A stretch of DNA of 64,000 nucleotides from Theristus sp. LFF4_11 (GCA_030248135.1 JASANC010000231.1:26503-90502); one strand, 5' to 3'; positions 12,001 to 24,622 are shown, numbered from the stretch's first letter. Translations and numbers: made by a program. Notes: generated by a model not told the origin, from the sequence alone.

Positions 12001-15000
12001 TCCGGGTTTGGAAACGGCGCCGTCGGAAAGTCCGGATCCGGATCTTTCTGTTTCTCGTCGAAAATCAGATTTTCCGCTCGGAAGCCGAACGCGGCCAACG
12101 CGCGCGGGGTGTACGCGAGGCCGACGCCGTGCACGGGCGTGTACACGAACTTCAGTTGAGATCGCTCGTTTGAGGCGCTGAAAAAAAAACCGAAAAACCT
12201 AGTCTGAAGATGCTGCACCCCGTTTATACAGCATATTTTTTCGTGGCACTGTTGTTGTATGGTGACACACAAACACACGACACACACACACCGGTTAGAT
12301 ACGGTGTTTGAAAACCGCATGAAGTTTGAACTGAAACCATGGCGGTTTGAAAAAAGTTGATTGCATCTTCTTGGCTGCACTGGATTGAAACACCGCACAA
12401 AACAACGAACCGTTTCAAATTCAACCAATTAGGCGGCGTCAGAAAAATCTGTTGTTCATAACAAATAAAAAAAGCATTCAATGACCAACCGCCGATAACA
12501 GTATTTGTTGACTTCTTCTTCGTAGTATAGGTCAAGTAAACTCGGTTTCAATCGTAGCGGATCGATTCGCAGAGGTGACGAATCGACCGGTGAAACGTCC
12601 CAGACCCTTTCGTCCGGAACCAACTCGGATTCGAGGATTTTGGCACAAATGTTCTTGTCGTGTGGCGATAGGATCTGGTAAAAAGACAAACAGGGTTGCA
12701 TTGCGCTCGGGATTACGATTGTGGTTGTGGCTTGTGGTGGTTAAGCCCTGGGGCAGTTTCAGTAAACACACGCTCAGGTTTGGCTATTGTTCGGGACTTA
12801 CTCATCATGTGCTGAGGGTCAGATATCTGGCACAGTATCAGAGAAAGTTTTCGAAAGTTAGGCATTTAGGCACTCACAAGTATAACTGCGACACATTAAA
12901 AAACGGATCCAAGTAACTCAGTCGTTCAGAGCATTCATGGTTGATGACGGACAAAGCAGCTTGCCCGATTGTTCAAACGCAATGCAACCAACCAATCAGC
13001 GTGTTGTCAGCGAAACTGCACTCCACCTCTTTCTCAGCATACCTGGGCGCCGTTACTCCAATATGCCTTGTAGCCATTATCGTCCTTTGGATTGTGACTC
13101 GCCGTGATCATAATACCGGCGGCGCATTCATACTTAATGACGGCGTAAGGCTAGAACGGAATCAAAAAAATGGGGACAGTTTTATAAAACAGGAGTTCAA
13201 TAGTGCTACACCACTGATCCCGTAAATGAAATCATGAAACATCACAGTTTTTGTTTTTTCACTTGACTGGATTCGCCAATGTCTGCCGTTCAATGGAAAC
13301 TGGAATGTGTTGTCTTATGATTTCATTCAGGTGTAGCACTATTGAACTGCTGAGCGTTTATGAAACTGGAGTGCGCTTACGTGTCTTACGTTGCCGAATT
13401 CGAAAGTAGAACGTGAAAAGCTCTCTGGATCCGAAACATTTCAAAGTACAAACAGAAACAACCGTGAATTGACGGAAATTCAGCCATTACGCTGTGCCAG
13501 CGAACTTAGGAAAACTTGTCGGTACCAAAATTGAACGTCACATCACCAGAATTTAAAAAAACACACAAACACTGACCACAACTGGCGTGGGGACGTACTC
13601 GGAGAACAGGTAAACCTTGATGCCTCGTAATATGAATGTGTTTGCGGTGACGTGGGCAAATCTGTTGAAAACATTGAAATACGCATCAGTCAAACGGTCA
13701 AACCATTGGGACAATCAGCAAACTTTTGGAGATGAAAACAGAATGCGCCTGATTCAAACACAGCAAACAAACTGGCAACACTTTAACAAATTAGGTAACC
13801 GGGTAACACATCGCGTAACAAAGTGCCACATAGGGCACACACACCGTGGCGTTTGGCGTGGCGTCAGACGCAGCAATGAAACAATTCACCAAACCGACCG
13901 TTTACTGTTATGTCGTGTATCATAGCCAATCGCGACACCGCGCTCCTTCACGCTGTCTCCGCCCACTTGCAGCAGATACGACGCGAACGCCTGCGTTGTT
14001 TGGATGACCGTCAGTTGGTTCATTCGATTGAATCCGGCCTCCATGCGTCCGCGCATTCCTGATGAAAACAGCGGATAAAAAACTATTTTCTTTGGTTCCG
14101 CTTTGATTGGTTTGATCGAAAGGGAAGCATGTTTGCATATGCGGCAACTCTATAAACTGTCAAAGTGACTCAATCGTCGTATCTTAGGGACTGTCTGGTC
14201 ACATCGTGTCTCAGGAACTGTCTGGTGGTCACATCAATTTCCGCGTTGGGGCATGAAACCTACCTTTGGGGCATTCAGTCGCAGAACCAAAAAAGATAAT
14301 ACGATACATGATCAATTCCGTAATGTTGCACAGTTACGAACAAACACGCACACACCACAGACAGTGCTGCAATATCGTGTGTGATCTCCCGTTGTGACAG
14401 TGCAGTGCAATATTCCCGTGTGTGATACACAGTCCATTGTCTCTTCAGACTAGATGGAACCGCATAAGCAAAAGTGCGCGGCCTTCAAAGAGTTTACCAG
14501 CCGTTCCGAAACTGAGCCGACCGAGCAGACGCGATTTCAACTCGTCAACGGCGTCGCTTGTCACGAGTTCGTCGATTTCGCGCCGTGTTTTTGGGTCCTG
14601 AATTTAAAGTAGATAATAGGTGATTAAGGTAGATAATTAGCAGATAATTGGTGATTCCGTTCGTATATAAGTGCCGTGTTTGTGTGATTTGGTGTTGTTT
14701 TGGAGTCAGATAGCGTCTGATAAAGCTTCCACTGTCGACCGCAACCATCGTCCTAACGTTTCTTTAAACAAGAAAAACAGGGTTGCTTTTGAAAAAAACG
14801 ATTTTTACACAACGAATACGAACAAACGAATGGCTGAGTTAGGAACAGAATTTGGAAGAGTGAGGGTCGGAAAGTTGAGATAAGAGCAAAGACTGAAGCA
14901 CATAAGCACGAAAAATCAGTTTTCTTTTTGTCTACTTGGAATCGTATTTTTATACCTTGTCCCACAAAAGCCATTCGGAAACTTTTTTGATCAAATCGTC

Positions 15001-15006
15001 GTTCAT
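9022..15006 (-). CDS. PGM2: Phosphoglucomutase-2 / phosphopentomutase
   Basis: Cytosolic enzyme of the alpha-D-phosphohexomutase superfamily; PGM2 mainly interconverts ribose-1-P (or deoxyribose-1-P) and the 5-phosphates. Exons: 15006-14956, 14597-14498, 14058-13899, 13661-13577, 13150-13043, 12674-12490, 12177-11982, 11831-11734, 11631-11537, 11316-11248, 10966-10859, 10560-10431, 10198-10072, 9866-9771, 9629-9490, 9133-9022; 1860 nt, 619 aa, close to the family's ~612. All key motifs are present: LSFGTAG near the start, the catalytic serine loop TASHNPK, metal-binding [14 protein letters not shown], sugar-binding EESIG and phosphate-binding SGTEPK. The start is the ATG before [16 protein letters not shown], which fits the family. 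Introns carry MITE remnants. It appears intact. Confidence 0.95.
11005..11155. mobile_element. MITE, family M4, copy 2
   Basis: Outer inverted repeat AGTTTGAAGACAGTG / CACTGTCTTCAAACT and inner TAATGTTGCACAG / CTGTGCAACATTTA. It lies in a PGM2 intron (10967-11247). Confidence 0.75.
13195..13350. mobile_element. Inverted-repeat element in PGM2 intron
   Basis: TTCAATAGTGCTACACC at 13197 is mirrored by GGTGTAGCACTATTGAA at 13330, with further pairing of ATGAAATCAT and ATGATTTCAT inside. No second copy was noticed, so this is a MITE or a simple hairpin. Confidence 0.6.
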
Positions 15007-15302
15007 GACAACACCGTTTTCTACCAAATGTTTTCAAGTTCCAGCAAGCCTGAAAAAGTCTGAAGTTGAAATAATGGAGAAGCTTGGTGTGTTGATTCCG
15101 TTTTCCAAATACGTGTTGATTTTTAATCATCAAGATAAAAGATATTGATCTGAAAGATTTGTTGGTGACTGGACTGGCTGTGTCGCTGTAGTGTTGCACA
15201 ACGACAACACTTTTTTGCAAGGTACAAAAAACGATTTGTATACATACTTAAAAGTGATTTTTTTTATTTCTGATCAGAGGTTGCTTGCAATGAGTCGTTG
15301 TA

Positions 15303-15345
15303 GGTTCCTAATCCTAAACCTAATCCTAATCCTAAGCCAAGCCTT
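15303..15345. repeat. Degenerate telomere-like CCTAAT repeat
   Basis: Five or six degenerate units of CCTAAT/CCTAAA/CCTAAG run from TTCCTAATCC to CCTAAGCC. Low-complexity poly-A, poly-T and poly-G tracts follow to about 15420. It lies upstream of the PGM2 start. Confidence 0.6.
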
Positions 15346-15978
15346 TTTGTAAAGGGGAAAAAAAAAATTTTGGTTTTGTGTTTTTTTTTTTGGGGAGGGG
15401 GTTTTTAAAAAGCAAAAAACTCTCACTCGCACCATCTAGTCTCAGACCGATTGTCCGTGATGTGTGAAACTTTACGCACTGCCACTTGTCCTTCTTCAAC
15501 AATGACTTTAGGAAGCAATAGAAAAAGTAAAAAAAAATTAGTTCAGCGGTCAATGGTCTAATAAAAAAAGCATTTTTCAGTTTTGCTCCACTATGACTTC
15601 AAATCTTCAAACAATTTTCGTGTGGTGTAATATGTCGTTTTTCGCGAAATCAGGTTATTGTGATGTGATGCCCAGTGATGTGATGTAAACGTAGTCTGGC
15701 GTCTGGTCTTGCTGGCCAGTGTTTTTCGGGCCAGTTCACTTGGAAAAATGTTACGAGCAAGCACTGTTTCAAATTTTCTGTCCAAAATTTTCTAACAAAG
15801 AACCAGTTTATCGGTTTATTTGCTGTTAAGAAACGAAAAACAATTAAAAAAACTGATGCAAAGCAGTGCGTGGTCGGCGACCAGTCGCGCACAGTCACTT
15901 TTCAAGCGAGCGCAACTGCTTTGCGGTCTTCAAGATCAACACCAGTTGTTTTCATTTTTTACCTTCCAATTGAAAACT

Positions 15979-16733
15979 ATGAGCCACAGAAAGCAAAACC
16001 AGACCATCGTCGGCATAACCTCAATTTTGTTGCTTTTATTATTCGCTGGTTTGTCCGAGCAAGAAGCGAACGGGAGCGGTGACCAACGACAGTTGGAGTA
16101 TTTTGGCACATGTTGTTGGTGTTTTTCTTTTTTTGAAGCAAATGTGTTGGTGACGGGGTCGATTTTCAACAATGCTATTCACTAGATTCCATTCACCATT
16201 CACTATTCACCACAGTAGTCGCCGCTTTCCTCTTCCATTTGCGGAATTCCATTGTGTGTCGAGTGGTGAGCGCAGCGTAGCCAAAGGACAACAACGTTAC
16301 CGGTTCGGCAGCCCAGCTCGCAGTCACCGGACTGACAAGTCGGTTTCAAACTGTCCTTTTTCCTGACAGCCTGCGACGAAACCATCCGAACGGCTTGCGA
16401 GCAATTGAACAAACAATGCCACTGCCGTGAAACGTTCGTTTTGAACGACACAAACGTCGAGTGGCTGCACGGATCAGCTTGCGATACGGTGACGCTGGAG
16501 GCAGAGCGAGACACCGCCGCCGCTGAGAAATGCTGTGAGTTTTGTTCACGTTCATTTCGAAAACTTTGCTTCACTTCAAAAAAAAACAACGCCCGGCGTT
16601 TACTGTTTTCCAAGTTTTTACTGCAGCATGCCAAAACGAGAATGCAATACGCGCCTGCGCTAATGCCGAATGTAATTGTTTTGAATGGACAGATGGAGAA
16701 ACGAAGCAGCGAAAAGAAAGTTGCAAAACTTGA
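15979..16733 (+). CDS. Small secreted cysteine-rich protein
   Basis: Not a recognised family. Three exons, 15979-16078, 16370-16534 and 16627-16733, join in phase to 372 nt (123 aa). The N-terminus is a good signal peptide: basic start (MSHRKQNQT), hydrophobic core (ITSILLLLLFAGL), then a polar stretch. The mature part has two imperfect repeats, each starting with spaced cysteines and a CxC: CDETIRTACEQLNKQCHC and CQNENAIRACANAECNC. The splice sites are good (GTGAGT donor after exon 2). The gene lies tail-to-tail with the serpin, just past its alternative last exons. It may be an extracellular disulfide-stabilised peptide; I assign no function. Confidence 0.6.
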
Positions 16734-16959
16734 TGGCAACAATCTGAAATTCTCCGATTTCCAAGTCTTCGGTGTGCATTGAAAACAAAACTAGCCACAT
16801 GTTTTGCGGTCTTTTGTCTCAATGATGCAGCATTGCCGCTGGCGTTCGAAAAAAAAGTGAAAAATCCCATTTTTTACGTTTTTTTGTTTTTTATCAAGAA
16901 AAACTCAGAATGCCGGAAGAAAATCTCATGGTCGATGCAGTTCCTGATTTAAAAAAGGT

Positions 16960-17004
16960 TTAATTTTTGATTGCAGCTGCTGCCTCGCTGCCGTCTTCAT
17001 TGAC
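16960..17004 (-). pseudogene. Relic serpin reactive-centre-loop exon
   Basis: After an AG acceptor the frame reads VNEDGSEAAAAIKN and stops at TAA. This is the serpin hinge sequence, in the same phase as the two complete last exons upstream, but the rest of the loop and the C-terminal strands are gone. It looks like a third, broken copy of the alternative last exon. Confidence 0.7.
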
Positions 17005-17446
17005 CTCACGTTTTGCCACGATTTTTTGATGACTGTTGAATTGCTGTCATGAAAAAATGCGGGCAGCGGTCACTGTTGTGTCCCAGTTTTTGTTGTTTTC
17101 AGATTTCTCATTCTTGACCAAACACAATCATTCATTAATCAATGGAAGTGACGCGATCCAAAATAAACACGGTTGGTTAGCTGCATTATTATAAAAGATG
17201 AGTGCGCAAGTGATGACTGAAAAGTGACTGACCCAACATAAAAAAGCATACGATCACAACACCGAATACAACTGAAATACCAAAACATTGTACGTCTCAG
17301 CCTTGAAACAAAAAAATCCACGAAAGCAAAACACACATCCGACAAGTATCACATTTTTGAGACAGTGAAAAGGTCGAATCGAACCACAAGTAAACTAAAA
17401 ACTGATCAACACCACACAATTGCATTTAAATCTCGAGCGATGTGCA

Positions 17447-17635
17447 TTATGGCTGCAGCACCCGTCCAAGGAACAGAGTGTTCAGCACGCCATCACCACG
17501 ACGATGCATGATCGCCAGCAGGAATGGATGATCAACGATCACTTGCTTCGGTGGATCTTCGCGCATCGGCATCGCACAGCGATACGTCATCACGACTGCC
17601 GTTGCTGCGGCCGCTTCGCTGCCCTCCTCGTTGAC
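17447..17635 (-). CDS. Serpin alternative last exon B
   Basis: 63 codons including TAA, starting after AG in phase 0 exactly like exon A at 18615-18800. It holds the hinge (VNEEGSEAAAATAVV), a loop that differs from A after VVM (TYRCAMPMREDPP against KKRCRVIHKDPP), then the shared DHPFLLAIMHRRGDGVL and a slightly different end. Counting 17 residues from the first hinge Glu puts P1 at Arg (TYR|C). As the constant exons end in phase 0, either last exon can be used, as in serpins that diversify targets by alternative splicing. Confidence 0.8.
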   Translation of the reverse strand, partial: VNEEGSEAAAATAVVMTYRCAMPMREDPPKQVIVDHPFLLAIMHRRGDGVLNTLFLGRVLQP

Positions 17636-18614
17636 CTTAACGCTTTTTTACATCATCAAAACCGATATTTTACAAAATGAACAGAAAACAACCCTAGTTG
17701 CGATCACTAAAAAAACAATTGGACGATTAAAAACAATGCGACCGTTTTTAGTGACTAAATATGGTAGTATGACCAAAATCCGCACGACCCGAATTTGGAC
17801 TATTCGTATTTTGACAGATAGTTTAATAAGAAACTGTGTAAGTCAGTAAATGACGCATGTGAATCAAGCATGTTCTTTTTAAACATGTTCTGAACGTGTT
17901 TTGAACACCGTTTCTTTTGATACGACATCATTTTGCTGAGAAAAGCGTCATGGAAAATCCAGATGTTACCAATTTTTTTCCGCGGACGTGCTTACAACAA
18001 GACTTGTACTTCGTAGCGGGTGCTCGTTTAGTATTTGTGAGGGTTATCTTTTGCTATCCATTGAGATATTTCGAGTGTGCAAACAAAGAAAAACGCTGAC
18101 AGTGTGTTCATGACGAAAACGGAGGGAAAAAGCACATCGAAACAAGACGGAATCACCAGACTACAACAAACCAACGACAATTATATGATTTAGGAAGTCT
18201 CTACCATAACAAAATTAAAGAAGACCCGAAGAAAAACAAACAGAATCGATGCAAAATCAAAAAGCCAAAGGATAAATAATTCAAATCGAAAAAACTGATG
18301 AATATGTTAATATGAACCTTCAATTGAAAAAGAAGCGAAATCAAGTAACAGCCAAATCTTTCGGAAAATTAAAGCACAAACATCACACTTGATTGACCAC
18401 AAAGAACGGTATAAAAACTTTAAAATTCTTAATCTCGCTTGCGTCACGAATAAAGAAAGATACAATCGCATTCTGTAAGGCGTGTGTTGTGTGTGGTAAA
18501 CCAGTCAGTGCACCCGAATACAAAATAACCAAGAAACCCGCGGAGCCACTCGGTGCAAAAAAAGTAGTATAATTGTGCTAGAACTGAAGAATACGAAGAG
18601 ATGATGCAGAGATT

Positions 18615-21301
18615 TTACGGCTTCAGCAGCCGTCCAAGGAATAGAGCGCTCAGCACGCCATCACCACGACGATGCATGATCGCAAGCAGGAATGGATGAT
18701 CAACGATCACTTGCTTCGGTGGATCTTTGTGGATCACACGACAACGTTTTTTCATCACGACAGCCGTTGCTGCAGCCGCTTCGCTGCCCTCCTCGTTTAC
18801 CTTGATTAAGCCACCCAACTGAGAATTAAATGTCGCCAAGCCTTGGTTTTTTCAGTTGTACCCGTGGATGATATTATGAGTAAAATAAAGTTAGCGAAGC
18901 GTGAAAAATTGCGAAACAATTTTCACCAACAACAGTGCACCGCATGAGCTGAACCGACGTGTCGATGTCACGTTATAAGCACGCTCGAATCATAACCACT
19001 ACCCCGGATAATTTGTGGCATCCGCATTTAGAGTCGCTCAAAAAAATATCTGAGCTGGAAACTGAGCAAGTTTTTGAACGTTCACTGAGCGTCTTGCTCA
19101 GATATTTTTTCTGAATGATGTGTATGCTATTGAGTATTATATATTATATGCTCAAGCTCGACTTAAAAAAACCATCAAATATATCAACCCACCTCCAGGA
19201 ACGCCTTGTGTATCACGTTTGACACGTACAATTCACCCTTCCCGACATTTTTAGCCATATTCGAAAAATCGGCCCGTTTATCGGAAAAGATTTCGCCCAT
19301 TCCCAGCGTCTTCAGGGCATCGCTCAACTCGAACTGATCTTCCATGCGAAATTTCGGCATCGCTACCTAAATATTTTTTTGAAATTCATTTCAAAATCCA
19401 TCGTCTTTCTGGCTCTGCCGCCACCGAGTTGCACATGCACATGCAGCGCAATAATCTGGATTCAAACTGGGACGACGTGTGTGTTGTTACGTCTTGGACT
19501 GAACGGTCGAATGGAAACAAAATCCAAAACCACTTCGCAAAACGCACAACAACATCCATCATTCGTGTCTCGCTGACCAACGCCAGCAATGTATCGCCCG
19601 TCAAACGTTGCACGAACTGCGCCAGTCCGAATCGCTCCTTCGGCAGAAACACGAACATCGCCAACTCTGGTGATTTGTACGGTAGCCCGAGCACCTGTAC
19701 GGCGGCGTCTTCGGCGTACAGAAACTTGCTGTTCTCATGCATCAGGTCCGTCTGGAAAAAAACGATGAATCCAAAAACACAATCGCAAAGAATGATGATT
19801 TTCTGAAAACTGTGCTTCCCTAATGTACCGCAATGTATTGAAGGTTTGACTTAGGAAGCTGACAACGACCTTGTTTTGGTTCAGAATTAGGTTTGGGATT
19901 AGACCAAGGAAATGGCATAGCGGCATTGTTTCGTTTTTGTGGCCATTTTATACGCGACACCAACAATCGGTGCAGGTCGGGAAACGTTTCCGCACTACTG
20001 GATCGAAATGCAAAATTACGGAATTACATAAAACGCTTGTTTTTCAATAAGGTATCGGCAGCCCCCCTCCCCCCTCCAATACCTGAATCTCCTTGCCCGG
20101 TGCCACATAAAACGTCTGCTTGATTGTGCGTTTCTTCTCAAACTGCTTCTGCCAGTCGCCTTTGAAATAAATTGCGTTCACCAGCACCAATCGCGTCATC
20201 GCAGTCAGCACATCCGGCGAAACGAGATTCTTGATTCGATCGTTCGTCTGCGCCTCCACCCATGCGTTGATTTCGCCGGCGATTTTTGCCGATTCCGCTT
20301 TGAAATCGACCTGAAAATTGAATCAGGTCGATTTGAAACCAAAGCCAATTCAGTTTTTCGTCTGTTTGTCATGACTTATGTTGCTCGTTGAAATAAAGAA
20401 TCAGAATCAGAATCAGAATCAGTTGATCGCTAGCGAAACAACTTCGAAGACCGTACACTTCTTCGGTACAGTCCGGCCATCTGCGGATAAAGCAGCACAT
20501 ATTCATTGCTTCTCCGACGATTTCGCAATGCCAGTGTGTTTGTGTGTCGCTGTTGAGCAGTACAACAAATCGCAATAGTGTCAAATCACCAACCAAAAAC
20601 GTACTTTCAGACAAAACACTTTACCAATTGCAACGTGGAATTGTAGTGTGCCAGCAGTTTTTTGACGAATTCTTCAACCAGCTCGAAGTCGTGCTGCGCG
20701 TAGACGCGATTCGCCGTTGACAATTGGTGTCCTTCCTCCTGTTTCGGGTTCAAGATGTCAACCATTGTCTGCATCGCTGCGTGGATGTCGGAGTCGCTCA
20801 AGCCTGCCACAGAAAAAAGCGCTGGCTGCACATCAAGATGCGCACAGTTCTCAAACAAGGACTTTATCAATCGAAAACAACGTCGATTTTCGATCAGTTT
20901 TTTTCTTGCAAACGATAGCCAAGACCTTCGTAGTTTAATCAACCCTTGTGCAAGCGAATCTTTTCACCATTCGCTTTTTGATCCGTGCTTCACCATCTCC
21001 GCACAATTCCTGCTCTGCACAATTTCTCGTGCAATGGTTTTTTTTAATTTATTTTATTTGTACGCTTATTATGGTTGCTGAAAATATTTCGGGTACCTTG
21101 AAACATGACATCGTTCATTTGTTTCTTGGTCGTGTCAGCCGCTCCAATGTACGTCATTGCCAGCGCAACGGAAATCGACATCGGCGACAGGAACGCATTT
21201 GAATCCGGTTTCGCCGCCGTCTTCAGTAAATTCACGGAAAAATCTGCCATCGGTTTCGACAACTGTGCCAGCTGGTCACTCTGATCGCTGGCGGCCGCCA
21301 T
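18615..21301 (-). CDS. Intracellular-type serpin (isoform with last exon A)
   Basis: Serine/cysteine protease inhibitor of the serpin fold. Exons: 21301-21097, 20803-20625, 20310-20083, 19751-19554, 19366-19193, and last exon A 18800-18615; 1170 nt, 389 aa, the usual length. Seen motifs: NAFLSPMSISVALAMTYIGA, LVLVNAIYFKGDWQKQF, VAMPKFRMEDQFELSDAL, hinge EEGSEAAAATAV and C-terminal DHPFLLAIMHRR. The hinge is of the inhibitory type (small residues P12-P9). P1 counts to Arg in MKKR|C, a dibasic site suited to a trypsin-like or proprotein-convertase-like enzyme. There is no signal peptide, so it is probably cytosolic or nuclear. The exon 4 donor is ambiguous by one codon. The last intron is long because exon B (17447-17635) and the relic lie further downstream. 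Confidence 0.92.
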
Positions 21302-22657
21302 TTTTCAGTAAAAAGTTTGCAAAATCAACAGAATTTGAACGTCAGTGCTGTTAAATGTGAATCGGAGCGCTGGAAACAATCAGATTTAGTGTTTTTGATG
21401 ATGAAATTACTGAAAACTGAACGTTTGATCGAGTAGAAAACACGTTTTGGCTGCTGTCTGAAGCACTGAACTGCCACGTTGGACGACTTTTGGATGCAAA
21501 AAAACAGCTCATATAATGTGCACAAAAAATAATCTGCCGAAAGGGGTGTTGTTGTTGTGGTGACTCACCGGCTGAACTGAAACCTGCAACACGAAAAAGT
21601 TGGCGTTTTACAATCCAACCAAGCACACCTGATCAAATAACAAATAGCACCGAAAGGTGTGTGAGCACGTAATGTGTTAGCAGTGTTATCGCGGTCGAAA
21701 GAACAAAAACCAGACCAGCTGTGTCGACAGAGCAGATTTATTAACATTTTATTGCGACATACATGCAATAATGCGATCGAAAATAGTCGAAATTGAAACG
21801 GAATTGCATATATTGGTGTCGAGAACACAGACGAGAATGGGACAAATACAGGTGAAACAATGTTTCAGGAAACACACTTTGAAATTTTGGAAATGTTCAA
21901 AAAATTACGGAATCTCTGATAATTTGAACGACAACGAAAACGAATCACAGGCAGAGCTTGTTCAACAACTTATTTATAAGTTTGAAAAACACTTTTAAAA
22001 CGAAAAGTGTTGTGAAAATGAAGTTTCACGGCATGTATCAGACACTACATTAATGCAGTTTGTTTCACAATAATTACAAAAAAACGAAGAATAACAACCG
22101 GAAGTTAAAGCTGAGCCTTCATTCTAAAGCAAAACAAAATGATACACAACAAAAACGGAAAACAACGAGAGAACACAAGAGTCAGTATCACAGCTCAGAA
22201 GCACAATCAGAATTCGTAAATGCGGCAGATCAAGTCTGAAACTGTCGACATGAAAGTTCCATGTGGATCATTGAAACAGAGATGCTAAAGCTAATAATCA
22301 TTGCTTAATTATCACCCCATCAAATCAAATAAAATCAGTTGAAGACTTCTTGAGGTATACGGGAAAATTGCAGTCTAAAAATTTCTACAGTATCAAATGG
22401 AAAAAACACAGAAAGATATTTGGTTTGTTCGCACGTGTGTCAAAATTGCTTCAAAAAAGCGTAAGATGAAACCAGACCACGGCAAAAGAAGACTCGCTTT
22501 TTAGTAGTTAAGCCTTTTCACAATGGTAAAATCCAAAACAACGGCACGTTTTACCCAGTGGTCTATTTACACCGGGACTGGTTGAACGTTGACCGAGAAG
22601 GGTACCATCGTTTGTTCGCCTGCCTTCAGAATAGAGTTCAAAGAGGGAAAAGGGCCA
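21302..22657. other. Intergenic, no gene seen
   Basis: Spacer between the serpin start and the end of the CCDC92-like gene, AT-rich from 21.7 to 22.5 kb. It probably includes the serpin promoter. No convincing coding frame or repeat was seen. Confidence 0.4.
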
Positions 22658-24622
22658 TCACCCCATGCTATTGCTTTTCGGCAACCAGTTTCGCGGCGAA
22701 TTCTTTCGATTCGCACCAGAGCCAGACGACCGATACGAGCCCTGACGAGCGAACGGTGACGACGCAGCTCCAGCGGTAAATTGCGGTGGTTTTTCGATGT
22801 TTTCGCCGCGCTCCGGTAACGCCGGCAACGTGAACGACGATCGCAAACTCGGCAGATGTCGGGTAGCTACTTTTGAGGTGGACGAACTCCTTGTTTGCGC
22901 CTGGATTCGATTGCCGCGGAGTTGGAAGCTTTCGGAGAATGCTATGGGAGCGTCCTTCGTCGAATGATCGCCACCGCTCAACTCTGCAAACGCGCTGTAG
23001 CGCCGGGTGAGCGGCGTGGCTTGGTTCGGTGATAATTGTCCCGCCCCGGAAGGTTGCGAACTCTGAAAAGCCGTTTGAGTGAAATTGGTTTGTTTCAGAA
23101 TAAAATTTCATTTCGTTTAATTTCCGAGGCCGAGATGCATTAACTTCGATAAAATAGCAAGAACCGCGTTTTATAACATGTCATTGTCGAACTCGAGTTT
23201 ACGAATGAAAGATTTTACCAGGAAACCAGCACATTTTATCTCGCATATTTATTTGACCCATCACTTTTGGTGTTTGTCACATTTTGTCTCGCATATTTGT
23301 TTGACCCATCACTTTTGGTGTTTGTTTTATGAAAAATCAGCGATTTTTTTATGGAGCGGAAAAATTACAGAACCAGAAACCATCATTTTCTAATTTCTTG
23401 CAGATACAAGATAAACAAAATCCCGTTCCCAAAAAGTTAAAAAGAACGAAAGCGTAGAGTGTCAGAATATCCGAATATCGGCACTCCCTCAGCCAATCAG
23501 TTAATGACAGGCGTAACTTTGAGTTGGTCTTACAAAAAAATTTAGTGGTTACGGTCTCAACGCGACTTCTGGTCTTGGTCTCAACGCGATTATCTGGGGG
23601 CACAGAATTAGTCTTGCTGTCTCAGTCTTTTTAAGACCACATCTTGCTTGCTTCCATTATCGTGATCATACGGAAAGAACATTGAAACCAGTGATGTTAC
23701 GGTGGGAAAGTTGAACAAGAAGCACCAATTGCTGTGTCAGTTGGCGGATTTGATCATTTTTCGAGCGCAACTCTTGCTGATAATGCCGATGCGTGCCAGC
23801 CAGTTGACGTTCGAATTCCAGAATTCTGTCATCCTTCCGTCGACACTGCACACGGAGCAGCTCCATCTCCTTTTTCACTTCGACCAACTCATTCGAGAGA
23901 TCTATCTGCGAGTAGTTCATGGTTGACGTCGTTGAGAGATCTGAAAAATACTTCAGGAATTTCTAATTATACGTTTCTGTCCATATGGTATGGTTACGGT
24001 ACTGGGGGACTGCTTACGGCAAAATTTAAATTTGAAATTTGTTCGTCATCGTATCATCTTCCTTTTTGTTGCTGTTACTGTCAGTGGTGAAAAAACCCTA
24101 GTTGTCGAAAATGGCTGGTTCTGGTGCAGTACAGAGATCTATAACCAAAAAGCACGGTGATTTTTTTCTTATGGTTGTCACCACGTTACGGTTTACTGAT
24201 CAATAGAGAAACAAACAAAACGTAAATAAACCGAACGAACGTCGACACAATTTCTGCAGTCTATCCACCTCCGCGTGGAGGCCAACGAGCATTTTCTCGT
24301 GCTGCTGTTGTAGGTGCGCGATCTGCGTGTGCTCATGCTGTCGCCACAAGTCATCACGTTGCTCCAATAACGCCGCCTTCAATTTCGGATCGAGTTTCCT
24401 GATTTGCTCTTGTAGATCGTCGGGAATTTCGTGGGGATTTTGATTGTCGTTGTTCAACGAAAACAGTCGCTCCGTCGCCGTTGACAAAACGCTTCTGGTG
24501 CTCGTTGGCATCGACGGTCGCGCAGTGAGCAAATTGTTCATGAATCGTCGCGGATCAGGAAAATTGCCGTCAGAATCTTTGTTTAAACGCAACGGAAACG
24601 CCACGTTTGTTGAGCCGGCCAT
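22658..24622 (-). CDS. CCDC92-like coiled-coil protein
   Basis: Three exons, 24622-24241, 23940-23726 and 23062-22658, join in phase to 1002 nt (333 aa); vertebrate CCDC92 is of nearly equal length. Exon 1 ends with the CCDC92/CCDC74-type segment HEKMLVGLHAEVDRLQKLC. Exon 2 is a strong heptad coiled coil (VEVKKEMELLRVQC, then RILEFERQLAGTHRHYQQEL). Exon 3 is Ser/Pro/Arg-rich and probably disordered. Family members are linked to the centrosome and cilium; the role here is inferred. The start is the ATG of MAGSTNVAFPLRL. The exon 2 donor (GTGCTT) was chosen because it keeps phase with exon 3 and is the least sure point. Confidence 0.7.
23226..23325. repeat. Two-copy direct repeat of about 50 bp
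   Basis: CACATTTTATCTCGCATATT and the following TGACCCATCACTTTTGGTG occur twice in tandem with one or two changes. It lies upstream of exon 3 of the CCDC92-like gene. Confidence 0.8.

Noticed and set aside
15979..16733. Calling the cysteine-rich secreted protein a toxin
   Set aside because: Signal peptide and cysteines alone do not show this; the spacing matches no toxin fold that I can name.
21771..21998. 75-codon plus-strand open frame
   Set aside because: No recognisable motif, AT-rich, and no supporting splice sites or neighbours.
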